Below, in pieces: positions 8,663 through 20,169 of a stretch of DNA of 64,000 nucleotides (position 1 is the first letter of the stretch; each line of letters begins with the position of its first letter). Source of the DNA: JAKZVK01 sp965248255 (GTDB lineage: Bacteria > Acidobacteriota > Terriglobia > Bryobacterales > UBA6623); assembly GCA_965248255.1 (NCBI GenBank), contig CBDFIW010000004.1, positions 3,100,001-3,164,000 on the forward strand, written 5' to 3'. The position numbers and the translations under genes are program-made. The notes beneath the pieces are model-generated. The model made no database searches. It saw only the letters and a list, made by a program, of their open reading frames with translations, and had not been told where the DNA came from.

Positions 8663-8831
8663 ATAGATATGACGGTATTGTAGCCGCTAGAGTCGAGGCA
8701 AAAACGCGAAACCTCCGCAGTCAACTCGCAGTCAACCCGTTCAGGCCGGTGACGGGGATCACGCCCCGGACCGGGCCTCGGCAACCCCTGCGCTACAATA
8801 AGCGCAAGACCCTCCCGCCCCAGCCCCCCCC

Positions 8832-11642
<2,811 letters not shown>

Positions 11643-11675
11643 CGTCGCGCTGGTGCCAAGCGTGGGTCTGAGACA

Positions 11676-11811
11676 TGTGGCGTAAGCCTCCAGGCTTGGC
11701 GAGAACCGATTCCTCGGTTCTCAGGTCCGCGGCTAACAGCGGGTGCTCGGTCGCTTGCCGTCCTGAGTCTCCAAGAATCGAGACTCGGCAAGGCTGGAGC
11801 CTTACGCCACA
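11676..11811. repeat. 136-base inverted repeat, second REP family
   Basis: Arms TGTGGCGTAAGCCTCCAGGC (starting at 11676) and the complementary GGCTGGAGCCTTACGCCACA (ending at 11811) enclose smaller hairpins GAACCGA-TTCC-TCGGTTC and GAGTCTC-CAAGAATC-GAGACTC. A partial copy of the right half lies at 51079-51124. Located 33 bases after the secA stop, it could act as a bidirectional transcript end. Confidence 0.8.
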
Positions 11812-11903
11812 TCCGCGCGGGCACTTCTTCAAAAGTTGACACTCTTGTTCAGATGACGCCTAGATCAGACGGCTAGAGCCGCGGGCGTGAGCCCGCGTGA
11901 CTG

Positions 11904-13043
11904 ATGTCGACTACGCACAACACAGCGGGTGAAGAGCTTCCTCGTTCCGAAGCGTCTCAGCGCAAGCTCACGCTTGCGGCCCTGAGTGGCCTTTGGGGGG
12001 GCTTCCTTGCCCGGAAGTGTATCCTGGAACCGAAATCATGGAAACAACGGTTCGTGACCTTGCTCATGGCGGCGCTCCTTCTAATTCCTTCCGCCGCCCC
12101 GGCCGAACTTCTCCCCGAGGCGCTGGGTGCTTTTGAGCGCAAGAGCCTCGAGCCGTTCCAGCCCTCCCCCAAGGACCTCTTCGTGGAATTTGGTCTGGAG
12201 GAAGCCGAGCAAGGTCGCTATCTGACGGCCGACGATAGGGTGCTCGATATGGCGGCCTATCGTTTTCAAGACGCAACCGGGGCCTTTGCCGGCTACCAGC
12301 GGCTACGGCCCCCGGAAGGCCGGCCGATTCCCTATGGCGAGCAGGCGCTCGGCCAAGGAGATACCACAGCCATCCGTTTCGGCAACTACGTCGTCCGCAT
12401 GATGGGTGCGGAGGCCGTCGACGAGCACATCGAGGCGATGCTTGCTTTTCTACCGCGCGTGCACCTATCCGCCGCGCCTCCGGTTCTGAAGTACGTTCTG
12501 ACCGACCAGCTCATCCCGTTCTCCGGGCGCTACATCCTCGGTCCGGCGTCGCTGGAGGAAGTGGCCCCCGAGATCCCTCCCTCGGTGGCGGCCTTCCATC
12601 TCGGGACGGAGGGACAGTATGGGCTCTACAATACCTCGTCGGGACAGTTGAAGATGATTCTCTTCAGCTACCCCTCGCCGCAGATCGCGCAGGGTCAGAT
12701 CGGGCCGTTCAATGAACTCGAGCGGGTCACTGCCAAGCGCACTGGCCCGTTGATCGCGGCGGTGGTCTCATCCCCTTCGCCGGATGAAACGCAGCGGTTG
12801 CTCTCTCGCATACGGTACGCCGCTGAGGTGACCCTTACCCACCGCACCCGTCACCGCTATGACGACCTGGCGACGCTGTTGACGGACATCATCGTGTTTT
12901 GCGTTGTCCTGGCGGTGCTGATGATCGTAGGCGGCACAACCGTCGCCGGCTCCCGGCTCATCGCGCGTCGTTACGCACCCAACTCCATCCTCGGCGCCAC
13001 CGACGAGGCGACCATGGTCCGCCTCGACATCAACCGACGTTGA
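11904..13043 (+). CDS. Exported/membrane protein, possibly DUF6599-like
   Basis: Open frame of 379 residues. A basic-hydrophobic segment (KQRFVTLLMAALLLIPSAAPA) looks like a signal peptide but lies about 45 residues in, so the true start may be downstream; in-frame GTG at 12054 and ATG at 12066 are alternatives, though both would remove the basic n-region. The mature part begins LLPEALGAFERKSLEPF, is globular with several aromatic beta-type stretches, and a second transmembrane helix near the C-terminus (DIIVFCVVLAVLMIVGGTTVAG) precedes a short basic tail. The LLPEALGAFE start recalls the acidobacterial DUF6599 family, which is uncharacterised. It lies alone between secA and an insertion element. 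Confidence 0.65.
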   Translation: MSTTHNTAGEELPRSEASQRKLTLAALSGLWGGFLARKCILEPKSWKQRFVTLLMAALLLIPSAAPAELLPEALGAFERKSLEPFQPSPKDLFVEFGLEEAEQGRYLTADDRVLDMAAYRFQDATGAFAGYQRLRPPEGRPIPYGEQALGQGDTTAIRFGNYVVRMMGAEAVDEHIEAMLAFLPRVHLSAAPPVLKYVLTDQLIPFSGRYILGPASLEEVAPEIPPSVAAFHLGTEGQYGLYNTSSGQLKMILFSYPSPQIAQGQIGPFNELERVTAKRTGPLIAAVVSSPSPDETQRLLSRIRYAAEVTLTHRTRHRYDDLATLLTDIIVFCVVLAVLMIVGGTTVAGSRLIARRYAPNSILGATDEATMVRLDINRR

Positions 13044-13145
13044 CACCTTTTGTCTCAGCCGGAGTACTACCCAAATCCGTACGTAAGCCTTGACGACCGC
13101 TTGACACCTCAGCCCGGCGTGACCGACCCAGTCGCCACGTCAGAG

Positions 13146-13281
13146 CCGCGGACGGGAGTCCGCGGTTGGTGTAGGGTGGAAGCGTCGTACTGTCCCACCG
13201 CGCAAGTCCGCGCCTCCGCGCACGGTTCCTAGCTAGCCCCGGTAAGGGCGATTGAAAGTAGCCCACCGCGCAAGCGGTGGG
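13146..13281. repeat. Two hairpin repeats upstream of an IS element
   Basis: In the gap 13044-13343 there is a perfect stem CCGCGGAC-GGGA-GTCCGCGG (13146-13165) and a REP-like hairpin CCCACCGC-GCAA-GCGGTGGG (13262-13281). The latter matches the first hairpin type of the other REP units. No gene is evident. Confidence 0.65.
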
Positions 13282-13343
13282 TCAACCTCCTGCGGATCGC
13301 ACAACGCAACCTGCGGCCTCCGTGCGGACGCATTACGGGTACT

Positions 13344-14932
13344 TGTTGAAGCCCAATGATAATGTCCCCTTGAGCGCCCAATAGAAATGTCCCCTAATCT
13401 GGACCTCTGCGAGGAGGTGAAAGATTGGGAAGGACATGGATGAGTGCCAAGGAGTTGAGGCGCGGCGAAGTGCTGAGCCGAGTGAAACGAGGGGAACTGA
13501 AGTTGACCGAAGCCACCGCACTGCTGGAGGTCAGCTACCGCCAAGCGAAGCGGCTCAACAAGCGTTACCGAGCAGGCGGGGTCAAGGCTTTGGTGCACGG
13601 TAACGTCGGCCGCGCTTCGAACCGAGCCGATGACAAGCGCCGCGAGCAGGTTCTCGAGTTGGTGCACGCAAACTATGCGGGCGAGGGGCACGAGCGCTGC
13701 GGGCCGACGCTGGCGTCGGAACATCTGGCAGCCGATCAGGGCCTGGAAGTGCCGCGCGAAACGCTGCGGCGCTGGATGCTCGCGGCGGGCCTGTGGAGCC
13801 GGAGTCGCAAGCGCCCACCGCATCGCAGCCGGCGGCAACGCAAAGCGCACTTCGGCGAGCTGATTCAACTCGACGGTTCGCACCACCACTGGCTGGAAGG
13901 ACGCGGCCCGAAAGCCTGTCTGATGAACTTTGTCGATGACGCGACCGGTCTTGCACTGTGCCGCTTCTCGGGCCAGGAAACGACCTGGGCCGCGGCCGAT
14001 CTGCCCCAAGCCTGGGTGCGCCAACACGGCGTTCCCAAGGCGTTGTACTGCGACTGGAAAAACGTCTACCAGCGCCAGCCGACGTCGCGGGAAGCACTGG
14101 AAGGCATCAAGCCCGAGACGCAGTTCGGGCGCATGTGCGCGAAGCTTGGCATTGGCATCATTGCCGCATCGTCGCCGCAAGCCAAGGGACGTGTCGAACG
14201 CCATCACGGCACGCACCAGGACCGCCTGATCAAGAAGATGCGGCTGCGGGGCATCGTTGATTACGAGGCGGCGAACCGTTACCTCGGCGAGGAGTACTTA
14301 GCCGAGCACAACGAGCGCTTCTGCTGCGAGCCGGCGGCGGGAGCGGACTTTCACCAGGCGCTACCCCGCGGCACCGAGCTGCGAGGGGTGTTCTGCTTCG
14401 AATACGAACGGGTGGTGAGCAACGACCAGGTGGTGCGTTTCGAGAATCGTTGCTTGCAGTTGAAGCCGAAACGCAATCAGGGCGTGGGGGCGGGTGCACG
14501 GGTGACGGTCCAACAGGGGCGCGATGAGAGCTTGCAGGTGAGGTTTGAGGGGCACGAGATCGAGCACGAAGTGATCGCCACGCCGACGCCACGGCTGCGG
14601 ACGAAGCCGGCACCGCAGGGGAACGTGGTGGCCGGACGCAAGCCGGCGGCGAACCATCCCTGGCGGCGAGCTGTGCTGCGGAAAACACGAGCTGCGAATT
14701 CATAAGAGGGCTGTGGAAATGCCGGGTCGGATGGAAAGCGTGGAAAACCTTGTGGCGGCAGCCGTGCCGGGCTCGAGGAACCGTGGATGGTTTTCCACCC
14801 TTCCCACCGCCCCTTGGAAATCGCTACGCGATTCCCACAGTTCCACAGCCCCGACGATGACGATTCTCTCCTATCACCAAGGGGACACTTCTACTGGGCT
14901 ACCGAAGGGGACATTTCTATTGGGCCTTGACA
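13344..14932 (+). mobile_element. ISNCY/IS1202-type insertion sequence, complete copy
   Basis: Element of about 1.59 kb with imperfect terminal inverted repeats (left TGTTGAAGCCCAATGATAAT, right complement TGTCAAGGCCCAATAGAAAT). Each end carries two copies of a motif of the form GCCCAATAGAAATGTCCCC, probably transposase-binding sites. The element is bracketed by a perfect direct repeat of up to 16 bp containing GCATTACGGGTACT (13328-13343 and 14933-14948), a target site duplication. Long duplications of this size are, as I recall, typical of the ISTde1 branch of the IS1202 family. A near-identical copy lies at 44603-46149. Confidence 0.9.
13425..14705 (+). CDS. ISNCY/IS1202-family transposase
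   Basis: DDE transposase of 426 residues. The N-terminal helix-turn-helix lies at about residues 20-45 (TEATALLEVSYRQAKRLNKRY). The catalytic core shows the first Asp in LIQLDGSHHHWL, a second in YCDWKNVY and the Glu in KGRVERHHGTHQD. The start is a TTG at 13425 supported by a GAGGAGG ribosome site 7 bases upstream; an ATG five codons later is the alternative. The C-terminal 90 residues form a beta-rich domain as in other members of the family. The gene appears intact and lies inside well-defined inverted repeats with an exact target duplication, so the element may be active. Confidence 0.9.
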   Translation: MGRTWMSAKELRRGEVLSRVKRGELKLTEATALLEVSYRQAKRLNKRYRAGGVKALVHGNVGRASNRADDKRREQVLELVHANYAGEGHERCGPTLASEHLAADQGLEVPRETLRRWMLAAGLWSRSRKRPPHRSRRQRKAHFGELIQLDGSHHHWLEGRGPKACLMNFVDDATGLALCRFSGQETTWAAADLPQAWVRQHGVPKALYCDWKNVYQRQPTSREALEGIKPETQFGRMCAKLGIGIIAASSPQAKGRVERHHGTHQDRLIKKMRLRGIVDYEAANRYLGEEYLAEHNERFCCEPAAGADFHQALPRGTELRGVFCFEYERVVSNDQVVRFENRCLQLKPKRNQGVGAGARVTVQQGRDESLQVRFEGHEIEHEVIATPTPRLRTKPAPQGNVVAGRKPAANHPWRRAVLRKTRAANS

Positions 14933-15033
14933 ACGCATTACGGGTACTACACTCGCGGCCCCCGGTCGTGCTAGGATGCATCGGTAGGACCCAGCGCCGC
15001 ATCCCGTTCGCATCAAGCCGGAGAGTCGGAAAC

Positions 15034-15396
15034 ATGACCAAAGCGGATCTGATCGAGGAAGTGTCGAGAGTAGTAGAGGTTACACGCAAAGAGTCCGAGG
15101 TCATCGTGGAAACGATTCTCGACAGCGTGGTCAAGTCCCTTCGGCAAGGCGAGAAGGTCGAGATCCGGGGATTCGGCAGCTTTCGGACAAGGGAGCGGCG
15201 CGGCCGCGTGGGACGGAACCCGAAGTCGGGCGAAAGGGTAGAGGTTCCACCGAAAACGATTCCCTACTTCAAGCCGAGCAAGGAGTTGCGGGACGTCGTC
15301 AACGGTCAGCCCGCGGCTGGTGGCGAGACGGCGAGTCCTGAGCCGGCCGGTGTGGACCTGGGTGGCGCTGAGCCGCCACAGGGTTCCGGCTTCTGA
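15034..15396 (+). CDS. HU/IHF-family DNA-bending protein
   Basis: Protein of 120 residues. The N-terminal helices (MTKADLIEEVSRVVEVTRKE) and the beta-arm core GEKVEIRGFGSFRTRERRGR followed by GRNPKSGE are the HU/IHF signature; the Pro-containing arm tip is present. The C-terminal 28 residues are an Ala/Gly/Pro/Glu-rich extension not seen in ordinary 90-residue HU proteins. The start is the ATG at 15034. The ISNCY element ends about 85 bases upstream of the inferred promoter region, so the insertion may have altered expression. The HIT gene follows 73 bases downstream on the same strand and may be cotranscribed. Confidence 0.9.
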   Translation: MTKADLIEEVSRVVEVTRKESEVIVETILDSVVKSLRQGEKVEIRGFGSFRTRERRGRVGRNPKSGERVEVPPKTIPYFKPSKELRDVVNGQPAAGGETASPEPAGVDLGGAEPPQGSGF

Positions 15397-15469
15397 CCAG
15401 CAACTCCGTTTACGCCGATTCCGGCGATTCTGCCGCGGTGCTGTAAGCTCCGTCTGACTGCAAAGCTCG

Positions 15470-16000
15470 ATGGATTATCTGTGGAGCCCGTGGCGCTACC
15501 AATACATCAAAGAAGGCATCGGCGCCGGGGGATGCGTCTTCTGTGACATAGGCGCGTCGTCCGAGGACGAGGCGAACTACGTGGTCTTTCGCGGCAAGAG
15601 CAACTTTATCTTGCTCAACCGCTATCCCTACACCAGTGGCCACGCGATGGTGGCCCCCTACCGGCACGTGGCTACCTTGGCCGATGCGGCGACCGAGGCC
15701 GCGGAGGAGATGATGCGGCTGACGCAACGGGTGGAGGGGGCGCTGCGGAAGCTCTATGGCGCCGCCGGGGTGAATATCGGAATGAACGTCGGGGAGGCCG
15801 CCGGTGCCGGTGTGGCCGGACACATCCACATGCACGTGCTGCCTCGCTGGGTCGCCGACTCGAACTTCATCACGGTCGTAGGAGAGACCCGCGTGCTGCC
15901 GGAAGAGCTTTCCGAGACCTGGCGACGGCTTCGTGGCGAACTCGTGCCAGGAAGCCGTGGCCTAGCCGCGAAGCGGCGACCGGATGTTAGCCCTGGGTGA
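15470..16000 (+). CDS. HIT-family nucleotide hydrolase/phosphorylase
   Basis: Protein of 176 residues of the histidine triad superfamily. The start MDYLWSPWRYQYI and the zinc-type Cys pair GGCVFCDI are typical of the Ap4A phosphorylase-like branch. The active triad reads GHIHMHVLPRW, with His-x-His-x-His at about residues 122-126. The family cleaves dinucleoside polyphosphates or AMP conjugates. The last 15 residues (SRGLAAKRRPDVSPG) are encoded by REP-type repeat DNA, so the natural C-terminus was probably replaced or extended when a REP unit arose there. Confidence 0.88.
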   Translation: MDYLWSPWRYQYIKEGIGAGGCVFCDIGASSEDEANYVVFRGKSNFILLNRYPYTSGHAMVAPYRHVATLADAATEAAEEMMRLTQRVEGALRKLYGAAGVNIGMNVGEAAGAGVAGHIHMHVLPRWVADSNFITVVGETRVLPEELSETWRRLRGELVPGSRGLAAKRRPDVSPG

Positions 16001-16148
16001 AGGCGGAGCCGAAACCCAGGGTACTGTACCCCCGTATTCTTGAAGCCCTGAAAGGGCGTTGGAAAGGCCCTTGGTTCCAGAGACGACCATGGACCCAGCG
16101 CCGAGTGTAAATCTGAGCCATGGTTCCATCACCCTTTCAGGGCTCTAA
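15963..16148. repeat. REP cluster overlapping the HIT gene end
   Basis: A series of hairpins: CCGCGAAGCGG (15966-15976), CCCTGGGT...ACCCAGGG (15991-16021), GCCCTGAAAGGGC (16045-16057) and its inverse CCCTTTCAGGGC (16132-16143). The first part matches, in inverse orientation, the repeat at 29117-29177. The cluster overlaps the last codons of the HIT gene and is followed by an IS630 insertion. Confidence 0.75.
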
Positions 16149-16168
16149 TCTCTACTGATCTTGTCCTA

Positions 16169-17332
16169 GTGTAGTGCACCATAAATAATGTAACTTATAT
16201 TGGCTTCCCATCGTCTCTATTAACAGGAGGCATGGGATGCGAAGAGCACAACCAGTAACTTTGAACACAGCGCAATGCAAGCAGTTGGACCGCTACGCGC
16301 GCGGCCGCCAAGTCGCCGTTCGTCTCGCCCTGCGAGCCAGGATTGTCCTGCTGGCCGCCGACGGTCTCGAGAATAAGCAGATCGCCGCACAGCTCGGTGT
16401 CTCGCGGCAGTTGGTGGCCCGCTGGCGCACGCGCTTTCTCGAAAGCAGCATCGCCGGCATTGCAAAAGACGCCCCACGGCCCGGTCGTAAACCTGCCGTC
16501 TCGAAGCAGAAAGTACAGCAGATCATCCACAAGACCACCCGCGAGAAACCGTCCAACGCCACCCACTGGAGCCGCCGCACCATGGCCGCCGCGGCCGGCG
16601 TCAGCGCTTCCACCGTGGGACGGATTTGGCGCGCCCATGGCCTCAAGCCCCACCGCGTCAAGACCTTCAAGCTCAGCAATGACCCGCGTTTCGCCGAGAA
16701 ACTCGACGACATCGTCGGACTCTATCTCAATCCGCCTGAGCATGCTCTGGTTCTCTCGCTCGATGAGAAGTCCCAAATCCAAGCCCTCGATCGCACCCAG
16801 CCCGGCCTGCCGCTCAAAAAGGGACGCGGCCAAACGATGACCCACGATTACAAGCGCAACGGCACGACCACCCTGTTTGCGGCGCTCAACAGCCTTGACG
16901 GCAGCGTGATCGCCGAGTGCATGCCCCGACACAGCCACCAGGAATGGCTGCGCTTCCTGCGCTTAATTGACCGCCGCACTCCCAAGGACAAACAGCTTCA
17001 TCTCATCGTGGACAACTATGCCACCCACAAGCATGCCGCTGTGAAGCGTTGGCTCGATCGTCACCCGCGCTTCCACATTCATTTCACCCCGACCTCGGCG
17101 TCGTGGCTGAACATGGTCGAGCGATTCTTTCGCGATCTCACCGTCAAGCGCCTGCGCCGCGGCGTGTTTCGCAGCGTGGACGAGCTCGCCGCCGCCATTG
17201 ACGACTACATCGCCCAGCACAACGGGCATCCCACGCCCTTCATCTGGACCGCGACCGCCTCCGACATCCTCGAGAAAGTCAAGCGCGGACGTGCCGCCCT
17301 GCCTAAGGTGCAATCTGCTTGACGCACTACAC
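16169..17332 (+). mobile_element. IS630-family element type A, copy 1
   Basis: Element of 1164 bp with ends GTGTAGTGC on both sides as inverted repeats, flanked by the TA duplication expected of the IS630/Tc1 superfamily (TA at 16167-16168 and 17333-17334). A second copy of the same length lies at 27811-28974 with only a few base changes. It landed in or beside a REP cluster. Confidence 0.92.
16237..17322 (+). CDS. IS630-family transposase (type A, copy 1)
   Basis: Single-frame transposase of 361 residues. The N-terminal HTH domain (LAADGLENKQIAAQLGVSRQLVARWRT, about residues 38-64) is followed by a second winged-HTH region. The DDE core has LSLDEKSQ (first Asp), LIVDNYATHK (second Asp) and WLNMVERFFRDL (Glu). 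An AGGAGG ribosome site precedes the ATG. The frame is intact. Confidence 0.93.
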   Translation: MRRAQPVTLNTAQCKQLDRYARGRQVAVRLALRARIVLLAADGLENKQIAAQLGVSRQLVARWRTRFLESSIAGIAKDAPRPGRKPAVSKQKVQQIIHKTTREKPSNATHWSRRTMAAAAGVSASTVGRIWRAHGLKPHRVKTFKLSNDPRFAEKLDDIVGLYLNPPEHALVLSLDEKSQIQALDRTQPGLPLKKGRGQTMTHDYKRNGTTTLFAALNSLDGSVIAECMPRHSHQEWLRFLRLIDRRTPKDKQLHLIVDNYATHKHAAVKRWLDRHPRFHIHFTPTSASWLNMVERFFRDLTVKRLRRGVFRSVDELAAAIDDYIAQHNGHPTPFIWTATASDILEKVKRGRAALPKVQSA

Positions 17333-17427
17333 TAGGCTAACATCCAACGGCGCTTCGCGCCTGATTCAGATCGCCCTGCGGACAGAGCCGACACAAACAT
17401 GTCGCGCACCCGTATGCGCTGCAGTCC

Positions 17428-19908
17428 TCAGGAAAAAGCCGCCGGGCGGCGGCTTGCCGCGACCGGGCGGGGCTTCTTGGCGCGAGACTTGGGCGCCGGT
17501 TTCGCTGTCTTGGGTTTCTCGAGCACCAACTCGATGACCTGCTCGATGCTGTCGACGTAGTGGATCTTCAGGCTGCCGAGCTGTTCGGACTTGAGATCTT
17601 CCCGCACCTGGACTTCGTTTTCGCGTGGCATCACGACGTCGGTGACGCCGGCGCGCTTGGCCGCCAGCACCTTCTCTTTGAGCCCACCAACGGGCAGAAC
17701 CAGGCCGCTCAGCGTCGTCTCGCCCGTCATTGCCAACCGTGACTTCACCCGCTGGCCGGTGATGAGCGACACCAACGCGGTGACCGCGGTGACGCCGGCC
17801 GAGGGGCCGTCCTTGGGAATCGCCCCGGCGGGGACATGCAGGTGCAGGTCGTGCTCCTTGAAGAACTTGGCGTCGATCTCGAGCCGGTGGGCGTTCGCAC
17901 GGACCCAGCTCAGCGCCGCTTGCATCGACTCCTGCATGACCTTGCCGAGGTGGCCGGTCAGCAGAAGGCCCTTGCCGGAGCCGGACATCTTGGTGGCTTC
18001 GATGAAGAGCGTGTCACCACCGGCGGGCGTCCAGGCCAGCCCCACAGCGACGCCTGGCTTGCGCGTGCGGTCGGCGATTTCAGCCTCGGCACGGAACCTG
18101 GGCGCACCGAGCATCTCCTCGACGATCTTTGGTGAGACCGAGAGCGCCGAGCCAGGCTTCTTCGCACCCTTTTTCTTCGGCGCCGCCGATCGCTGCCCGG
18201 CCATTCGGCGCGCCTTCTTGCGGCACAGCGTGCCGATTTCGCGCTCGAGATTGCGTACGCCGGCCTCCCGCGTGTAGCGGCGGATGATGTGGCTGACGGC
18301 GTCCTGGCGGAATCGAATGTGGCTCTTCTTAAGTCCGTTCTCCTCGATCTGGCGTGGGATCAGATAGCGGGAGGCGATCTGTTTTTTCTCGTACTCGGTG
18401 TACCCCTGGAGTTCGAGCACCTCCATGCGGTCGCGAAGGGCGTCGGGAACGGGGTCCATCACATTGGCCGTGGTGACAAAGAGCACCTTCGAGAGGTCGA
18501 ACGGCACGTCGAGATAGTGATCGCGGAAGGTGTTGTTCTGCTCAGGATCGAGGACCTCGAGCAAAGCCGAGGAGGGATCGCCGCGGAAGTCGCGGCCCAG
18601 CTTGTCGACCTCGTCGAGCATGAAGACGGGGTCCTTCGTGCCGGCGCGCCGGATTCCCTGAATAATCTGCCCCGGCAGCGCGCCGATGTAGGTACGGCGG
18701 TGGCCGCGGATCTCGGCCTCGTCGTGCACGCCGCCGAGAGAGATGCGAACGAACTCGCGGCCCAGCGCGCGGGCGATCGAACGGCCGAGCGACGTTTTCC
18801 CCACACCGGGAGGCCCGACGAAGCACAGAATGGGCCCCTTCAACGTCGGCTTCAACTGCAGCACAGCCATGTAGTCGAGGATGCGCTCCTTGACCTTCTC
18901 CAGATCAAAATGGTCTTCGTCGAGCACCTGATGCGCCTTGACGATGTCGACCTCGGCGGCCGAGGTCTTCTGCCACGGCAGCAGCACCAGCCAGTCGAGA
19001 TAGGTGCGCGTGACGGTGTAGTCGGCCGCGGCGGGTGACATGCGGGAGAGGCGCTGCAGCTCGCGGAGGGCTTCTTTGTTGACCTCCTCGGGCATGCCCG
19101 ACTCGTTGATCTTCCTGCGCAGCTCCTCAACTTCGGCTTCCTCTTCTCCCTCGCCCAGCTCCTTCTGGATCGCCTTCATCTGCTCGCGCAGATAAAACTC
19201 GCGCTGCGATTCGGAAAGCTGGTCCTGGACCTGACTTTGAATCTTGCTGCGAAGCTGGAGCACCTCGCGCTCTTTAGCGAGAAAACGGACGGTGTTCTCA
19301 AGGCGGACACGGACGTCGAGGGTCTCGAGTACGCTCTGCTTCTCCGAGGAGGACAGACCCGGCAGCGTCGCTGCAATGAAATCGGCCACGCGCCCGGGGT
19401 CCTCGATGTTGGCCAGAATGGTCTGCACATCTTCGGACAGCGCCGGCGACAGTTTGACGATGTCCTGGAACATGCCCAGGGCGTTCTGGCGCAGCGCTTC
19501 CATCTCCGGGTGGGGCTCGTGCTCCACCTCCGCGAGCCGCTCATAGCGGATGCTATGGTAGGGCTCGGTGCTGACAAACTCGGTGACGCGAATGCGGTCG
19601 ATCCCCTCACAGAAGATCAGCAGGCTGTTGTTGGGCATCCGGACGGCTTTGTGGATGATCGCCAGAGTGCCCAACTCGTAGAGGTCATCTGCTTCGGGCG
19701 CGTCGCTGCGCGGATCGCGCTGGGTGACGACTGCCAGGATCTTGTTCTCCCCCAACGAGTTAACCAGCGAGATGGAACTCTGCCGCCCGATATTGAGCGG
19801 CATGACGGCGTGAGGGAACAGGACCGTGTCGCGCACCGGCAGCAAGGGCACCTCTTCAGGGATCTCCAGGTCTTCCGTCTCGTTCGGATCGAGTTGTTGT
19901 TCAGCCAT
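17428..19908 (-). CDS. lon: ATP-dependent Lon protease
   Basis: Full-length LonA of 826 residues. The N-terminal substrate-binding domain (LPLLPVRDTVLFPHAVMPL) runs to about residue 210, followed by a helical region with LREQMKAIQKELGEG. The AAA+ module has Walker A GPPGVGKTSLG, Walker B VFMLDEVDKLG and sensor segments. The protease domain contains the catalytic Ser in PKDGPSAGV and the Lys further on in GGLKEKVLAAKRAG. Lon degrades misfolded and regulatory proteins in the cytoplasm. The C-terminus ends in a Lys/Pro/Ala/Arg-rich tail that is not part of the usual fold. It lies downstream of der and pheA on the same strand. Confidence 0.97.
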   Translation of the reverse strand: MAEQQLDPNETEDLEIPEEVPLLPVRDTVLFPHAVMPLNIGRQSSISLVNSLGENKILAVVTQRDPRSDAPEADDLYELGTLAIIHKAVRMPNNSLLIFCEGIDRIRVTEFVSTEPYHSIRYERLAEVEHEPHPEMEALRQNALGMFQDIVKLSPALSEDVQTILANIEDPGRVADFIAATLPGLSSSEKQSVLETLDVRVRLENTVRFLAKEREVLQLRSKIQSQVQDQLSESQREFYLREQMKAIQKELGEGEEEAEVEELRRKINESGMPEEVNKEALRELQRLSRMSPAAADYTVTRTYLDWLVLLPWQKTSAAEVDIVKAHQVLDEDHFDLEKVKERILDYMAVLQLKPTLKGPILCFVGPPGVGKTSLGRSIARALGREFVRISLGGVHDEAEIRGHRRTYIGALPGQIIQGIRRAGTKDPVFMLDEVDKLGRDFRGDPSSALLEVLDPEQNNTFRDHYLDVPFDLSKVLFVTTANVMDPVPDALRDRMEVLELQGYTEYEKKQIASRYLIPRQIEENGLKKSHIRFRQDAVSHIIRRYTREAGVRNLEREIGTLCRKKARRMAGQRSAAPKKKGAKKPGSALSVSPKIVEEMLGAPRFRAEAEIADRTRKPGVAVGLAWTPAGGDTLFIEATKMSGSGKGLLLTGHLGKVMQESMQAALSWVRANAHRLEIDAKFFKEHDLHLHVPAGAIPKDGPSAGVTAVTALVSLITGQRVKSRLAMTGETTLSGLVLPVGGLKEKVLAAKRAGVTDVVMPRENEVQVREDLKSEQLGSLKIHYVDSIEQVIELVLEKPKTAKPAPKSRAKKPRPVAASRRPAAFS

Positions 19909-19992
19909 AGGTACCTACGTAATCGAATCCTTGTCAAAACTGGCAAGAAATCTCTGGACAAGAATCAGAGCCCCGCCCGTGAGGGGCTGTGA

Positions 19993-20080
19993 AAAAATGG
20001 GGACTGTCCCGAGAGCCGCCCACGTAACTTCTTTTTTTTCAAGTCTTACAAGCGGTGCGAAGTGGACTGTCCCCATTTTT
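19993..20080. repeat. 88-base element with terminal inverted repeats
   Basis: Arms AAAAATGGGGACTGTCC (from 19993) and GGACTGTCCCCATTTTT (to 20080) are inverted with one central mismatch and enclose about 54 bases containing a poly-T run. It looks like a miniature inverted-repeat element between lon and pheA; no TA duplication is obvious. Confidence 0.65.
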
Positions 20081-20169
20081 ACCGGCTCGTCCGGGTCAGG
20101 TTCCGTGTCAGTTCCGGCGGCTTGGCCGCCATATTTGTTAGACGCGCCCGAGGCGCGATACGATGCAAG

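Noticed and set aside
13233..14216. Leftward frame within the ISNCY element, repeated at 44468-45475
   Set aside because: It is antisense to the transposase gene, with no recognisable domain.
16195..16938. Leftward open frame within the IS630 type A element, repeated at 27837-28580
   Set aside because: It is antisense to the transposase gene and is conserved only because the element is duplicated.
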